DNA from: Bacteroides salyersiae WAL 10018 = DSM 18765 = JCM 12988
GTDB taxonomy: Bacteria; Bacteroidota; Bacteroidia; Bacteroidales; Bacteroidaceae
Reading direction: 5' to 3'
Assembly: GCF_000381365.1 (NCBI RefSeq)
Contig: NZ_KB905468.1
Location: forward strand, 186,001 to 250,000
DNA: 64,000 bases
Shown here: one piece after another, positions 8,206-15,680 of the stretch
How positions within the stretch are numbered: position 1 is the first letter of the stretch
Layout of the letters: every line of letters starts with the position of its first letter
Notes under the pieces: generated by a model
Seen by the model: the letters and a program-made list of their open reading frames with translations, nothing else
What the model was told of the DNA's origin: nothing
The model's database searches: none
Position numbers and translations under genes: made by a program

Positions 8206-9201
8206 ATGAAACTACCCGGTAAGATAGCGATAATGGGCGGCGGAAGTTGGGCCACAGCCATTGCCAAAATGTTCCTCGCACAAGAGGATTCCATCAATTG
8301 GTATATGCGTCGTGACGATCGTATAGCCGACTTCAAACGTTTAGGACACAACCCGGCTTACCTCACAGGTGTAAAGTTTGACATGAAACGTATCAATTTC
8401 GGCTCGAACATCAACGACATCGTAAAGGAATCGGATACGCTCGTCTTCGTCACTCCTTCCCCCTACTTAAAAGCTCATCTTAAAAAACTGAAGACACGCA
8501 TACGAGACAAATTCATTATCACCGCTATCAAAGGAATTGTACCCGACGATAATCTTATCGTATCGGAATATTTCACAAAAGAATATGGTGTCCCTCCCGA
8601 GAATATAGCAGTATTGGCAGGTCCCTGTCATGCAGAAGAGGTTGCTTTGGAACGCCTTTCATACCTCACCATCGCTTGTCCGGACAAGGACAAAGCCCGC
8701 ATTTTTGCCCGCAGACTGGGAAGCAGCTTTATCAAAACTTCCGTCAGCGATGATGTAGTAGGCATTGAATACAGTTCTGTTTTGAAAAACGTATATGCCA
8801 TTGCCGCCGGCATTTGCAGTGGCTTGAAATATGGCGATAACTTTCAGGCGGTACTCATCTCCAATGCAATACAGGAAATGAGACGTTTTCTTGATACCGT
8901 ACATCCATTGAACAGAAACGTAGATGAATCTGTTTATTTGGGAGATCTATTGGTAACAGGATATTCCAACTTTAGCCGGAACCGCACATTCGGTACCATG
9001 ATCGGTAAAGGATATTCGGTAAAAAGCGCACAAATAGAGATGGAAATGATCGCGGAAGGATACTACGGTACAAAATGTATCAAAGAAATCAACAAGCATT
9101 ATCATGTTAATATGCCGATACTCGATGCCGTTTACAATATCCTATATGAACGCATATCACCGATGATCGAAATAAAACTACTCACTGATTCATTCAGATG
9201 A
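8206..9201 (+). CDS. gpsA: NAD(P)-dependent glycerol-3-phosphate dehydrogenase
   Basis: 331 residues. Reduces dihydroxyacetone phosphate to sn-glycerol-3-phosphate for phospholipid synthesis. The N-terminal Rossmann motif is IAIMGGGSWATAIAKM (residues 7-22). The family's catalytic lysines fall in TAIKGIV and in EYSSVLKNVYAIAAG. The C-terminal helical domain contains NRTFGTMIGKGYSV. Length is near the family norm (about 330). It lies between lysS and pgi on the same strand, with repeat arrays in both intergenic gaps. Confidence 0.95.
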   Translation: MKLPGKIAIMGGGSWATAIAKMFLAQEDSINWYMRRDDRIADFKRLGHNPAYLTGVKFDMKRINFGSNINDIVKESDTLVFVTPSPYLKAHLKKLKTRIRDKFIITAIKGIVPDDNLIVSEYFTKEYGVPPENIAVLAGPCHAEEVALERLSYLTIACPDKDKARIFARRLGSSFIKTSVSDDVVGIEYSSVLKNVYAIAAGICSGLKYGDNFQAVLISNAIQEMRRFLDTVHPLNRNVDESVYLGDLLVTGYSNFSRNRTFGTMIGKGYSVKSAQIEMEMIAEGYYGTKCIKEINKHYHVNMPILDAVYNILYERISPMIEIKLLTDSFR

Positions 9202-9221
9202 GGAATGCGATGGAGGAGTAT

Positions 9222-9362
9222 GGCAATTAAGTAGTCAGTAGTTAAGTAGTCAAGTAGTAAGTAGAGAATGGCTTTAGTAATAATAAACTGGACTAACTCC
9301 TACTTACTACTTGACTACTTAACTACTTGACTACTCAGTCATTCACCTACTTGACTACTTTT
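9222..9362. repeat. Second AAGTAGT repeat array (two inverted arms)
   Basis: Left arm about 9227-9266 has direct AAGTAGT(C/T) units; right arm about 9299-9360 has the complement (ACTACTTGACTACTTAACTA and similar). About 33 bp of unrelated sequence sits between them. It fills the gpsA-pgi gap and could form a hairpin in the transcript. Confidence 0.7.
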
Positions 9363-9378
9363 TAAAAACTTATATATT

Positions 9379-10716
9379 ATGATTAGTTTGAACATTGAAA
9401 AAACGTTGGGATTCATCTCAAAAGAAACTGTTTTCGCTTACGACGCTCAAGTGAAAGCAGCGCAGGAAGCATTGGAAAACGGTACCGGTAAAGGAAACGA
9501 TTTCCTGGGATGGTTGCATCTGCCTTCTTCTATCACTCCGGGACATCTGGCCGACCTTAAAGCCACCGCACAAGTTCTTCGTGATAACTGTGAAGTAGTT
9601 ATCGTAGCCGGTATCGGTGGAAGTTATCTGGGTGCACGTGCAGTGATTGAAGCATTATCAAACAGTTTCACTTGGTTGCAGGATAAGAAAACAGCACCGG
9701 TCATCATCTACGCTGGACACAATATCGGCGAGGATTATCTATACGAACTTACCGAGTATCTGAAAGACAAGAAATTCGGTGTTATCAATATCTCCAAATC
9801 CGGAACTACTACCGAGACTGCCCTTGCATTCCGCCTGTTGAAAAAACAATGTGAAGATCAACGTGGCAGAGATATGGCCAAGAAAGTAATCGTAGCCGTA
9901 ACCGATGCCCGGAAAGGTGCAGCACGTGTTACTGCCGACAAAGAAGGATACAAATCATTCATCATCCCGGATAATGTAGGAGGACGTTTTTCCGTACTTA
10001 CTCCGGTAGGTTTATTACCCATTGCAGTAGCCGGATTCGATATTGAAAAACTGGTAGCCGGTGCAGCCGATATGGAAAAAGCTTGTGCCGCAAACGTTCC
10101 TTTCGCAGAAAACCCTGCCGCTATTTATGCAGCTACACGCAATGAACTGTATAAAAAGGGAAAGAAAATCGAGATTCTGGTGAACTTCAACCCGAAACTG
10201 CATTATGTAAGTGAATGGTGGAAGCAACTATACGGAGAATCCGAAGGAAAAGACAACAAAGGTATATTCCCGGCTGCTGTAGATTTTTCTACCGACCTTC
10301 ATTCCATGGGACAGTGGATTCAAGAAGGTGAACGCACGATTTTCGAAACCGTAATCTCTGTGGAAAAGGTAAACCATAAACTGGAAGTACCTTCGGATGA
10401 AGCAAATCTGGATGGGCTAAACTTCTTGGCCGGCAAACGTGTGGACGAAGTTAACAAAATGGCGGAATTGGGAACTCAACTGGCCCATGTGGATGGCGGC
10501 GTACCCAATATGCGTATTGTTCTTCCCGAACTAAGCGAATATTGCATAGGCGGTCTGCTTTATTTCTTTGAGAAAGCCTGTGGTATCAGTGGTTATTTGT
10601 TAGGTGTCAATCCATTCAACCAACCAGGTGTAGAAGCATACAAAAAGAATATGTTTGCTTTGCTCAACAAACCGGGATACGAAGAAGAATCGAAAGCAAT
10701 ACAAGCCAAACTGTAA
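9379..10716 (+). CDS. pgi: Glucose-6-phosphate isomerase
   Basis: 445 residues, cytosolic; interconverts glucose-6-phosphate and fructose-6-phosphate. SIS-domain phosphosugar motifs are visible: GIGGSYLGARAVIEAL (about 80-95), ISKSGTTTETALAFRLL (about 140) and GGRFSVLTPVG (about 207). The catalytic region includes FSTDLHSMGQWIQEG. The length matches the short (about 450-residue) bacterial form found in Firmicutes and Bacteroidetes, not the 550-residue enterobacterial type. It is closed by a perfect 27-bp hairpin terminator. Confidence 0.95.
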   Translation: MISLNIEKTLGFISKETVFAYDAQVKAAQEALENGTGKGNDFLGWLHLPSSITPGHLADLKATAQVLRDNCEVVIVAGIGGSYLGARAVIEALSNSFTWLQDKKTAPVIIYAGHNIGEDYLYELTEYLKDKKFGVINISKSGTTTETALAFRLLKKQCEDQRGRDMAKKVIVAVTDARKGAARVTADKEGYKSFIIPDNVGGRFSVLTPVGLLPIAVAGFDIEKLVAGAADMEKACAANVPFAENPAAIYAATRNELYKKGKKIEILVNFNPKLHYVSEWWKQLYGESEGKDNKGIFPAAVDFSTDLHSMGQWIQEGERTIFETVISVEKVNHKLEVPSDEANLDGLNFLAGKRVDEVNKMAELGTQLAHVDGGVPNMRIVLPELSEYCIGGLLYFFEKACGISGYLLGVNPFNQPGVEAYKKNMFALLNKPGYEEESKAIQAKL

Positions 10717-10724
10717 GCAAAGAT

Positions 10725-10781
10725 AAATCCAAATAATAAGGGGTGAAGCTTAGAAAGCTTCACCCCTTATTATTTGGATTT
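10725..10781. terminator. Perfect 27-bp hairpin terminator (bidirectional)
   Basis: Arms 10725-10751 and 10755-10781 are perfect reverse complements with a 3-nt loop. It lies between the convergent pgi and lipoprotein genes and can serve both. Confidence 0.85.
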
Positions 10782-10800
10782 ATACCGATCAGAGATTGTC

Positions 10801-11277
10801 TCACTCTTTATCTTCTGTTTTCAATTCTATTTTTTCCTGCGCACTTTCACATTCCGCTTTCGAAGAAAGATAGAAAGAAAGTATAGCATCGGCATCAGCC
10901 ACGGTTTGTACACGCATCTTCACTTTCAATACGGTATTCCGTACGCCATCCTCAAACTTGATAATACCTTCTTCGGGTCTTGTGAAATTTTTCTCAGAAG
11001 ACACCCCATTGGGCAAATCAAAATCTTTTATGCCCAATTGCTGCTGATCTTCTTTTACGATAAATGTATTCAGATCCTCTCCATTTCCATCCAGTGTCAG
11101 AGAGACAGTAACCTCATCGCCCACCTTTAATGAAGGTATGGAAGCCATATCTTCACTATAATCTTTAGTATCACCTTCAATAAAGAAACCCGTAATTTCA
11201 ATTACAGGACTTTCTGCCGAGCCGGAACATGCAGCCAAAAGCAGTAGTAACAACGGTGCAAGAAGTTGCTTTTTCAT
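10801..11277 (-). CDS. Lipoprotein of unknown function
   Basis: 158 residues. A signal peptide with a run of leucines ends in the lipobox LAAC (Cys17), so it is a predicted lipoprotein. The mature part is acidic and beta-rich (EITGFFIEGDTKDYSE, KVGDEVTVSLTLDGNG), suggesting a single small immunoglobulin-like or sandwich domain. Charges just after the cysteine are few (SGSAES), so surface export is not clearly signalled. I do not recognise the family with certainty. It is monocistronic with a consensus promoter (11304-11334). Confidence 0.75.
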   Translation of the reverse strand: MKKQLLAPLLLLLLAACSGSAESPVIEITGFFIEGDTKDYSEDMASIPSLKVGDEVTVSLTLDGNGEDLNTFIVKEDQQQLGIKDFDLPNGVSSEKNFTRPEEGIIKFEDGVRNTVLKVKMRVQTVADADAILSFYLSSKAECESAQEKIELKTEDKE

Positions 11278-11303
11278 GTATTACAAATCTCTTGTTTACA
11301 CCG

Positions 11304-11334
11304 CAAAAATACACATTATATCCGAATTAGCAAA
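11304..11334 (-). promoter_or_regulatory. Consensus promoter of the lipoprotein gene
   Basis: Minus-strand TTTG (11334-11331), 19-bp spacer, TATTTTTG (11311-11304): an exact match to the Bacteroides consensus, 27 bp before the start codon. Confidence 0.75.
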
Positions 11335-11341
11335 AAAATCG

Positions 11342-11349
11342 TAACTTTG
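11342..11349 (+). promoter_or_regulatory. -7 box of the HAD gene
   Basis: TAACTTTG lies 82 bp before the ATG at 11432. It is next to and divergent from the lipoprotein promoter. No -33 element was found at the usual spacing. Confidence 0.45.
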
Positions 11350-11431
11350 TGCAAAAAATCACAGTCTGTTTGACTTTTGCCTAAGACTGTTTTTATAGAA
11401 AATCTAAACAAATTCTCAATATCATAAAGCA

Positions 11432-12124
11432 ATGTTTCAAAAAGAAATACACTTAAAAGCTGTACTATTCGATATGGACGGCGTATTGTTCAACTCCATG
11501 CCCTATCATGCAGAAGCTTGGCACAAAGTGATGTTAGCTCACGGCCTTAACCTCAGCCGTGAAGAAGCCTATTTACACGAAGGGCGTACAGGAGCCGGTA
11601 CTATCAACATTGTAAGCCAACGCCAATTAGGACGGGAAGCAACGCCCGAAGAGATAGAGAACATCTACCACGAGAAGAGTGAAGAATTCAATAAATTCCC
11701 CGAACCGGAACCGATGCCCGGTGCTTGGGAACTACTGCAAAAAATAAAAAACGCCGGACTGACACCGATGGTGGTCACCGGATCCGGACAGCGCTCCCTG
11801 CTCGATCGTCTGGAACATAACTTCCCCGGCATGTTTCACCGCGAACTGATGGTGACTGCTTTCGATGTAAAGCATGGCAAGCCCAACCCCGAACCCTATC
11901 TGATGGCGCTTGAAAAAGGAGGATTCGAAGCAAACGAAGCAGTAGTCATAGAAAATGCACCACTCGGAGTACAAGCAGGAGTAGCCGCAGGGATCTTCAC
12001 AATAGCTGTCAATACCGGACCCTTAAACAATAAAGTGTTGCAAGATGCGGGAGCAAATGCCCTCTATCCCTCCATGCAAGCTCTTTGCGAAGAATGGGAA
12101 ACTTTCACAAACAGCCTGGCATAA
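11432..12124 (+). CDS. HAD-superfamily hydrolase, beta-phosphoglucomutase-like
   Basis: 230 residues. HAD motif I is VLFDMDGVLFNSMPYH (both aspartates present), with the helical cap inserted after it (HKVMLAHGLNLSREEAYLHE). Motif II is VVTGSG, and the motif III/IV region is KHGKPNPEPYLMAL followed by VIENAPLGVQAGVAAG. This subfamily contains beta-phosphoglucomutases and sugar-phosphate phosphatases; sequence alone does not tell which. It has its own promoter box and converges on the LysO-type pair. Confidence 0.85.
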   Translation: MFQKEIHLKAVLFDMDGVLFNSMPYHAEAWHKVMLAHGLNLSREEAYLHEGRTGAGTINIVSQRQLGREATPEEIENIYHEKSEEFNKFPEPEPMPGAWELLQKIKNAGLTPMVVTGSGQRSLLDRLEHNFPGMFHRELMVTAFDVKHGKPNPEPYLMALEKGGFEANEAVVIENAPLGVQAGVAAGIFTIAVNTGPLNNKVLQDAGANALYPSMQALCEEWETFTNSLA

Positions 12125-12175
12125 AAATAAGAGAGAGATTTTCCAATCCCCGTTTAGAGTCCGCCCGGTGCCTTC

Positions 12176-12796
12176 TTATAAGCTACAAAAGAAAGAGACG
12201 AAAACGGGGACACTCATATCAATGAGAATTCCATGGAAGATAGCAAGAGGAATCATTTCCTTTCCGGAATAAAGAGTGATAGACGGCAACAATACATCCA
12301 TCGAATTAACTCCGGCAGCAGAAATAGGTGCTAATTTTCCAAAATATTTCCGGATAAGCGGTGCCCCGAGTAAAGCCATCATTTCACGAAAGATATTTGC
12401 CAACAGGGCAATAGTACCAAGCTCGGTTGCCAGCTGTAACCCGAGGGAAGGTTCTTTGAACTGTGTAATTAAAATGGAAGAAAGCGAATAATAGGCAAAA
12501 CCACTCCCCACTGCCATGCAATCGAACACACTCCACTGACTCAGCAACAAACTGGCAAAAGCAGAAAAAAGCAAGGTTCCTACAATTGTAGCCAAAGGTA
12601 CCAGAAGCATATTGAAACGCAAACTTTTAACCAATACTTTCAGATTTTTATTACTGCCAATACTGACACCGACCTGTAGCATAAGGGCATAAAGCACGTA
12701 CATAGAAAGATTGTGCACTTCCAGTTGGGAATCATTAAAAGTCCCAACTACACAACCTATACAGAAAAATGCCACTACAATCAAACTCCCTTTCAT
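12176..12796 (-). CDS. LysO-type lysine exporter, C-terminal part (separate gene)
   Basis: 206 residues with about six membrane helices. It contains the hallmark of the LysO/YbjE (DUF340) family, GSGFAYYSLSSILITQF, and the second conserved block ELGTIALLANIFREMM. E. coli LysO is one chain of about 300 residues that exports lysine; here the family is split over two ORFs. Its ATG overlaps the stop of the upstream N-terminal gene by four bases (ATGA, 12793-12796), and GGAGGT lies at 12807-12802, so translation is probably coupled. The two proteins likely form one transporter. Confidence 0.8.
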   Translation of the reverse strand: MKGSLIVVAFFCIGCVVGTFNDSQLEVHNLSMYVLYALMLQVGVSIGSNKNLKVLVKSLRFNMLLVPLATIVGTLLFSAFASLLLSQWSVFDCMAVGSGFAYYSLSSILITQFKEPSLGLQLATELGTIALLANIFREMMALLGAPLIRKYFGKLAPISAAGVNSMDVLLPSITLYSGKEMIPLAIFHGILIDMSVPVFVSFFCSL

Positions 12797-13071
12797 TTTT
12801 TACCTCCTTTCCTAAAAAACAGACGAAACACCAGAAATGAAGCTAACATACTGCCCAGAATACTCGATGCCGCCAATACGACAGCCTGCCATCCGAATCT
12901 CCCCAAATTATTTATTATCAAACTATTAGATCCGATTGAAAGACCTAAAATAAAAAGTAACAAAAAGATGGTCAACGAAGTAGTCTTTTCTACATTTTGC
13001 AGAAACTTCAAATTACGAAACAGGTAACCGATACCAATTCCTCCAAACATCATAGATATAACTGTGAACAT
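12793..13071 (-). CDS. LysO-type lysine exporter, N-terminal part (separate gene)
   Basis: 92 residues with three predicted helices (MFTVISMMFGGIGIGYLF; TIFLLLFILGLSIGSNSL; AVVLAASSILGSMLASFLV). The conserved FILGLSIGS segment belongs to the N-terminal LysO region. The frame stays open upstream to a TTG at 13158, but the ATG at 13071 starts a proper membrane helix and is preferred. The end overlaps the C-terminal gene by ATGA. An E. coli-like single-chain LysO would need both pieces, so this is an operon of two half-proteins and not a pseudogene: both halves are intact and coupled. Confidence 0.75.
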   Translation of the reverse strand: MFTVISMMFGGIGIGYLFRNLKFLQNVEKTTSLTIFLLLFILGLSIGSNSLIINNLGRFGWQAVVLAASSILGSMLASFLVFRLFFRKGGKK

Positions 13072-13402
13072 AACGCGAAATCTTAAAAATTGAACAATAA
13101 TACCATACAATGACTTTTCAAACCGAAAGTCACCACAGAGCTCAATCTCTCCGAACAATTTCAGACAAAGGGCAAAGTCTTAAAACCTGTTTAAATTTTC
13201 CCCTTAAAATAATACTGAGCAAAACTTAAACAGTCCTTTATGTATGATCAAAAAATGGAGGGGTATCTCAAACAAATCCACTGAACCAATGTACGTGCAC
13301 AATAGAATGATTACATAAGATTCTGCTATCCCATGCAATGCCACATACACTATATATAGTAAATAATCGGTTCATGCTTTTATCAATTGGGCAGCAAAGA
13401 TA
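13072..13402 (-). promoter_or_regulatory. Long leader and possible -7 box upstream of the LysO pair
   Basis: TATCTTTG on the minus strand (13402-13395) is the nearest consensus -7 box, which would give a leader of about 320 nt. I found no known riboswitch pattern in it, including no recognisable lysine aptamer. The palindrome ACTATATATAGT lies at 13349-13360. No ORF on either strand looks real. Confidence 0.35.
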
Positions 13403-13562
13403 GCACAATTATGAATATTTACCAAATAAATATTCAATAAAATAGATTCATCATTACCGAATTTTATACCAATTCACAAATTGGCTCATACCGTAAGGCA
13501 CTATTGAACAGGCATTTAATAAGAAAAACGCTTATAATCCGAAGATTACAAGCGTTCATAAG

Positions 13563-13634
13563 TAGCCCCGAAGGGAATCAAACCCTTATCTTAGGTACCG
13601 GAAACCTACATTCTATTCGTTGAACTACAGGGCC
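13563..13634 (-). tRNA. tRNA-Arg, anticodon CCG
   Basis: A 72-nt cloverleaf on the minus strand. Acceptor GGCCCTG pairs with CGGGGCT (two G-U pairs), D-stem GTTC/GAAT, anticodon stem TAGGT/ACCTA with loop TTCCGGT, T-stem AAGGG/CCCTT with loop TTTGATT, and discriminator A. The anticodon CCG reads CGG (Arg). The 3' CCA is not encoded. A TATTTTTG box lies upstream at 13655-13648. Confidence 0.93.
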
Positions 13635-13647
13635 GGTTTTGCGACGA

Positions 13648-13655
13648 CAAAAATA
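13648..13655 (-). promoter_or_regulatory. -7 box of tRNA-Arg
   Basis: Minus-strand TATTTTTG, 13 bp before the first base of the tRNA. Confidence 0.5.
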
Positions 13656-13815
13656 GACAAAAACTTCTTATCTTCCTAATCTTTCTACTATTTTTGTTGA
13701 TACAACCTTCAATTTCCCACTCAATGATATGTTATTTTGAAACCAACTTCAAGGAAATCTTTATCATATTGACATTATTTCAGACAAAAACCAATACATA
13801 TATAGATATTATTCC

Positions 13816-13823
13816 TATCTTTG
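13816..13823 (+). promoter_or_regulatory. -7 box of asnA
   Basis: TATCTTTG, 25 bp before the asnA start codon. No clear -33 element was found. Confidence 0.5.
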
Positions 13824-13848
13824 TCGACAATTAACATATAATAAACCT

Positions 13849-14886
13849 ATGAGTTATCTAATAAAACCTCAGAATTACAAACCCCTTCTTGACCTGAAAC
13901 AGACGGAACTCGGTATCAAACAGATCAAAGAGTTCTTTCAGATGAATTTATCATCGGAACTGCGTCTGCGCCGTGTCACAGCCCCTCTTTTTGTACTCAA
14001 AGGTATGGGTATCAATGACGACCTTAACGGCATAGAGCGCCCGGTATCCTTCCCCATCAAAGATCTTGGAGATGCACAGGCAGAAGTTGTACATTCACTG
14101 GCCAAATGGAAAAGATTGACGCTTGCCGATTATCATATTGAACCGGGATATGGCATTTATACCGATATGAATGCTATCCGCTCGGATGAAGAACTGGGCA
14201 ACCTGCATTCGCTGTACGTGGATCAATGGGACTGGGAGCGAGTAATGACGGCAGAAGAACGTAATGTAGAGTTCCTCAAAGAGATAGTAAACCGCATTTA
14301 TGCCGCTATGATACGTACGGAATACATGGTGTATGAAATGTATCCGCAAATAAAACCCTGCCTGCCACAAAAACTACACTTTATCCATGCAGAAGAACTT
14401 CGTCAATTATATCCGGCATTAGAACCTAAATGTCGCGAACACGCTATTTGCCAGAAGTACGGCGCCGTATTTATTATCGGTATCGGCTGCCAACTTAGTG
14501 ATGGAAAGAAACACGATGGCCGTGCTCCGGACTACGACGATTATACCACAAAAGGGCTCAATGATTTACCCGGCCTGAACGGTGACCTTCTTTTATGGGA
14601 CAATGTATTGCAACGCTCCATCGAGCTTTCATCTATGGGTATCCGCGTCGATAAAGAAGCTTTGCTACGCCAGGTGAAAGAGGCGAAGCAAGAGCAACGT
14701 CTGGAACTCTATTTCCACAAACGCCTGCTGAACGACACGCTCCCCCTGTCTATCGGAGGCGGTATCGGCCAGTCGCGTCTCTGTATGTTCTATTTACGCA
14801 AAGCTCATATCGGAGAAATCCAGGCAAGTATCTGGCCAGAAGACATGCGAAAAGAATGTGAAGCACTCGATATACATCTTATATAA
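13849..14886 (+). CDS. asnA: Aspartate-ammonia ligase (asparagine synthetase A)
   Basis: 345 residues, cytosolic; makes asparagine from aspartate, ammonia and ATP. The protein has the class II aaRS-like fold of AsnA: RLRRVTAPLFV near residue 40, ERPVSFPIKD, then LNGDLLLWDNVLQRSIELSSMG, and the C-terminal GGGIGQSRLCM that corresponds to motif 3. Length is slightly above E. coli AsnA (330). ung starts 14 bp downstream, so they form a two-gene operon ended by the hairpin at 15657. Confidence 0.95.
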   Translation: MSYLIKPQNYKPLLDLKQTELGIKQIKEFFQMNLSSELRLRRVTAPLFVLKGMGINDDLNGIERPVSFPIKDLGDAQAEVVHSLAKWKRLTLADYHIEPGYGIYTDMNAIRSDEELGNLHSLYVDQWDWERVMTAEERNVEFLKEIVNRIYAAMIRTEYMVYEMYPQIKPCLPQKLHFIHAEELRQLYPALEPKCREHAICQKYGAVFIIGIGCQLSDGKKHDGRAPDYDDYTTKGLNDLPGLNGDLLLWDNVLQRSIELSSMGIRVDKEALLRQVKEAKQEQRLELYFHKRLLNDTLPLSIGGGIGQSRLCMFYLRKAHIGEIQASIWPEDMRKECEALDIHLI

Positions 14887-14900
14887 ATACATTATATACT

Positions 14901-15563
14901 ATGAACGTACAAATAGAAGAAAGTTGGAAAGCCCATCTGCAACCGGAGTTTGAAAAAGATTACTTCCGTACACTGACAGAATTCGTCAAAAGCGAATATA
15001 GCCAATACACCATTTATCCCCCCGGAAAGCTGATATTCAATGCTTTCAACCTATGCCCTTTCGACAAAGTAAAAGTTGTCATTATCGGACAAGACCCTTA
15101 TCATGGGCCAGGACAGGCACACGGACTCTGTTTCTCGGTAAACGACGGAGTACCTTTCCCGCCGTCATTAGTCAATATCTTTAAAGAGATAAAAGACGAC
15201 TTGGGAATCGAAGCACCGGCAACCGGAAATCTGACACGGTGGGCCGAACAAGGCGTATTATTACTCAACGCCACATTAACCGTACGCGCTCATCAAGCCG
15301 GCTCGCACCAACGCCGGGGATGGGAAGAATTTACCGATGCAGCTATCCGCGCATTGGCAGAAGAACGGGAGCATCTTGTATTTATCCTTTGGGGAGGTTA
15401 TGCACAACGTAAAGGAGCATTCATCGACCGCAGTAAGCATCTTGTGCTTAGTTCGGCCCACCCCTCACCTCTGTCGGCCTACAACGGCTTCTTCGGAAAC
15501 AAGCATTTCAGTAAGACCAATGCATATTTAAGAGAACACGGAGAAAAAGAAATCATTTTCTAA
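14901..15563 (+). CDS. ung: Uracil-DNA glycosylase (family 1)
   Basis: 220 residues. Removes uracil from DNA at the start of base-excision repair. The water-activating loop GQDPYHGPGQAHGLCFSV has catalytic Asp65, and the minor-groove loop SSAHPSPLSAYNGFFGN carries the second signature histidine. Length equals the family norm. It sits directly after asnA. Confidence 0.95.
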   Translation: MNVQIEESWKAHLQPEFEKDYFRTLTEFVKSEYSQYTIYPPGKLIFNAFNLCPFDKVKVVIIGQDPYHGPGQAHGLCFSVNDGVPFPPSLVNIFKEIKDDLGIEAPATGNLTRWAEQGVLLLNATLTVRAHQAGSHQRRGWEEFTDAAIRALAEEREHLVFILWGGYAQRKGAFIDRSKHLVLSSAHPSPLSAYNGFFGNKHFSKTNAYLREHGEKEIIF

Positions 15564-15656
15564 GAAGAGAAGGAAAAAAGAGAGATGGGAGAATGGAGAT
15601 GGGAAAAGGAAAATAAGAAAAATATTATGCTGCATAGCAACTTTCAATTTTCAACT

Positions 15657-15680
15657 AAAAAAGGGCTTTCGCCCTTTTTT
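15657..15680. terminator. Bidirectional terminator between ung and the LptD-like gene
   Basis: A 10-bp hairpin AAAAAAGGGC/GCCCTTTTTT with a 4-nt loop; T-runs on both strands serve the convergent genes. It touches the stop codon of the minus-strand gene. Confidence 0.85.
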
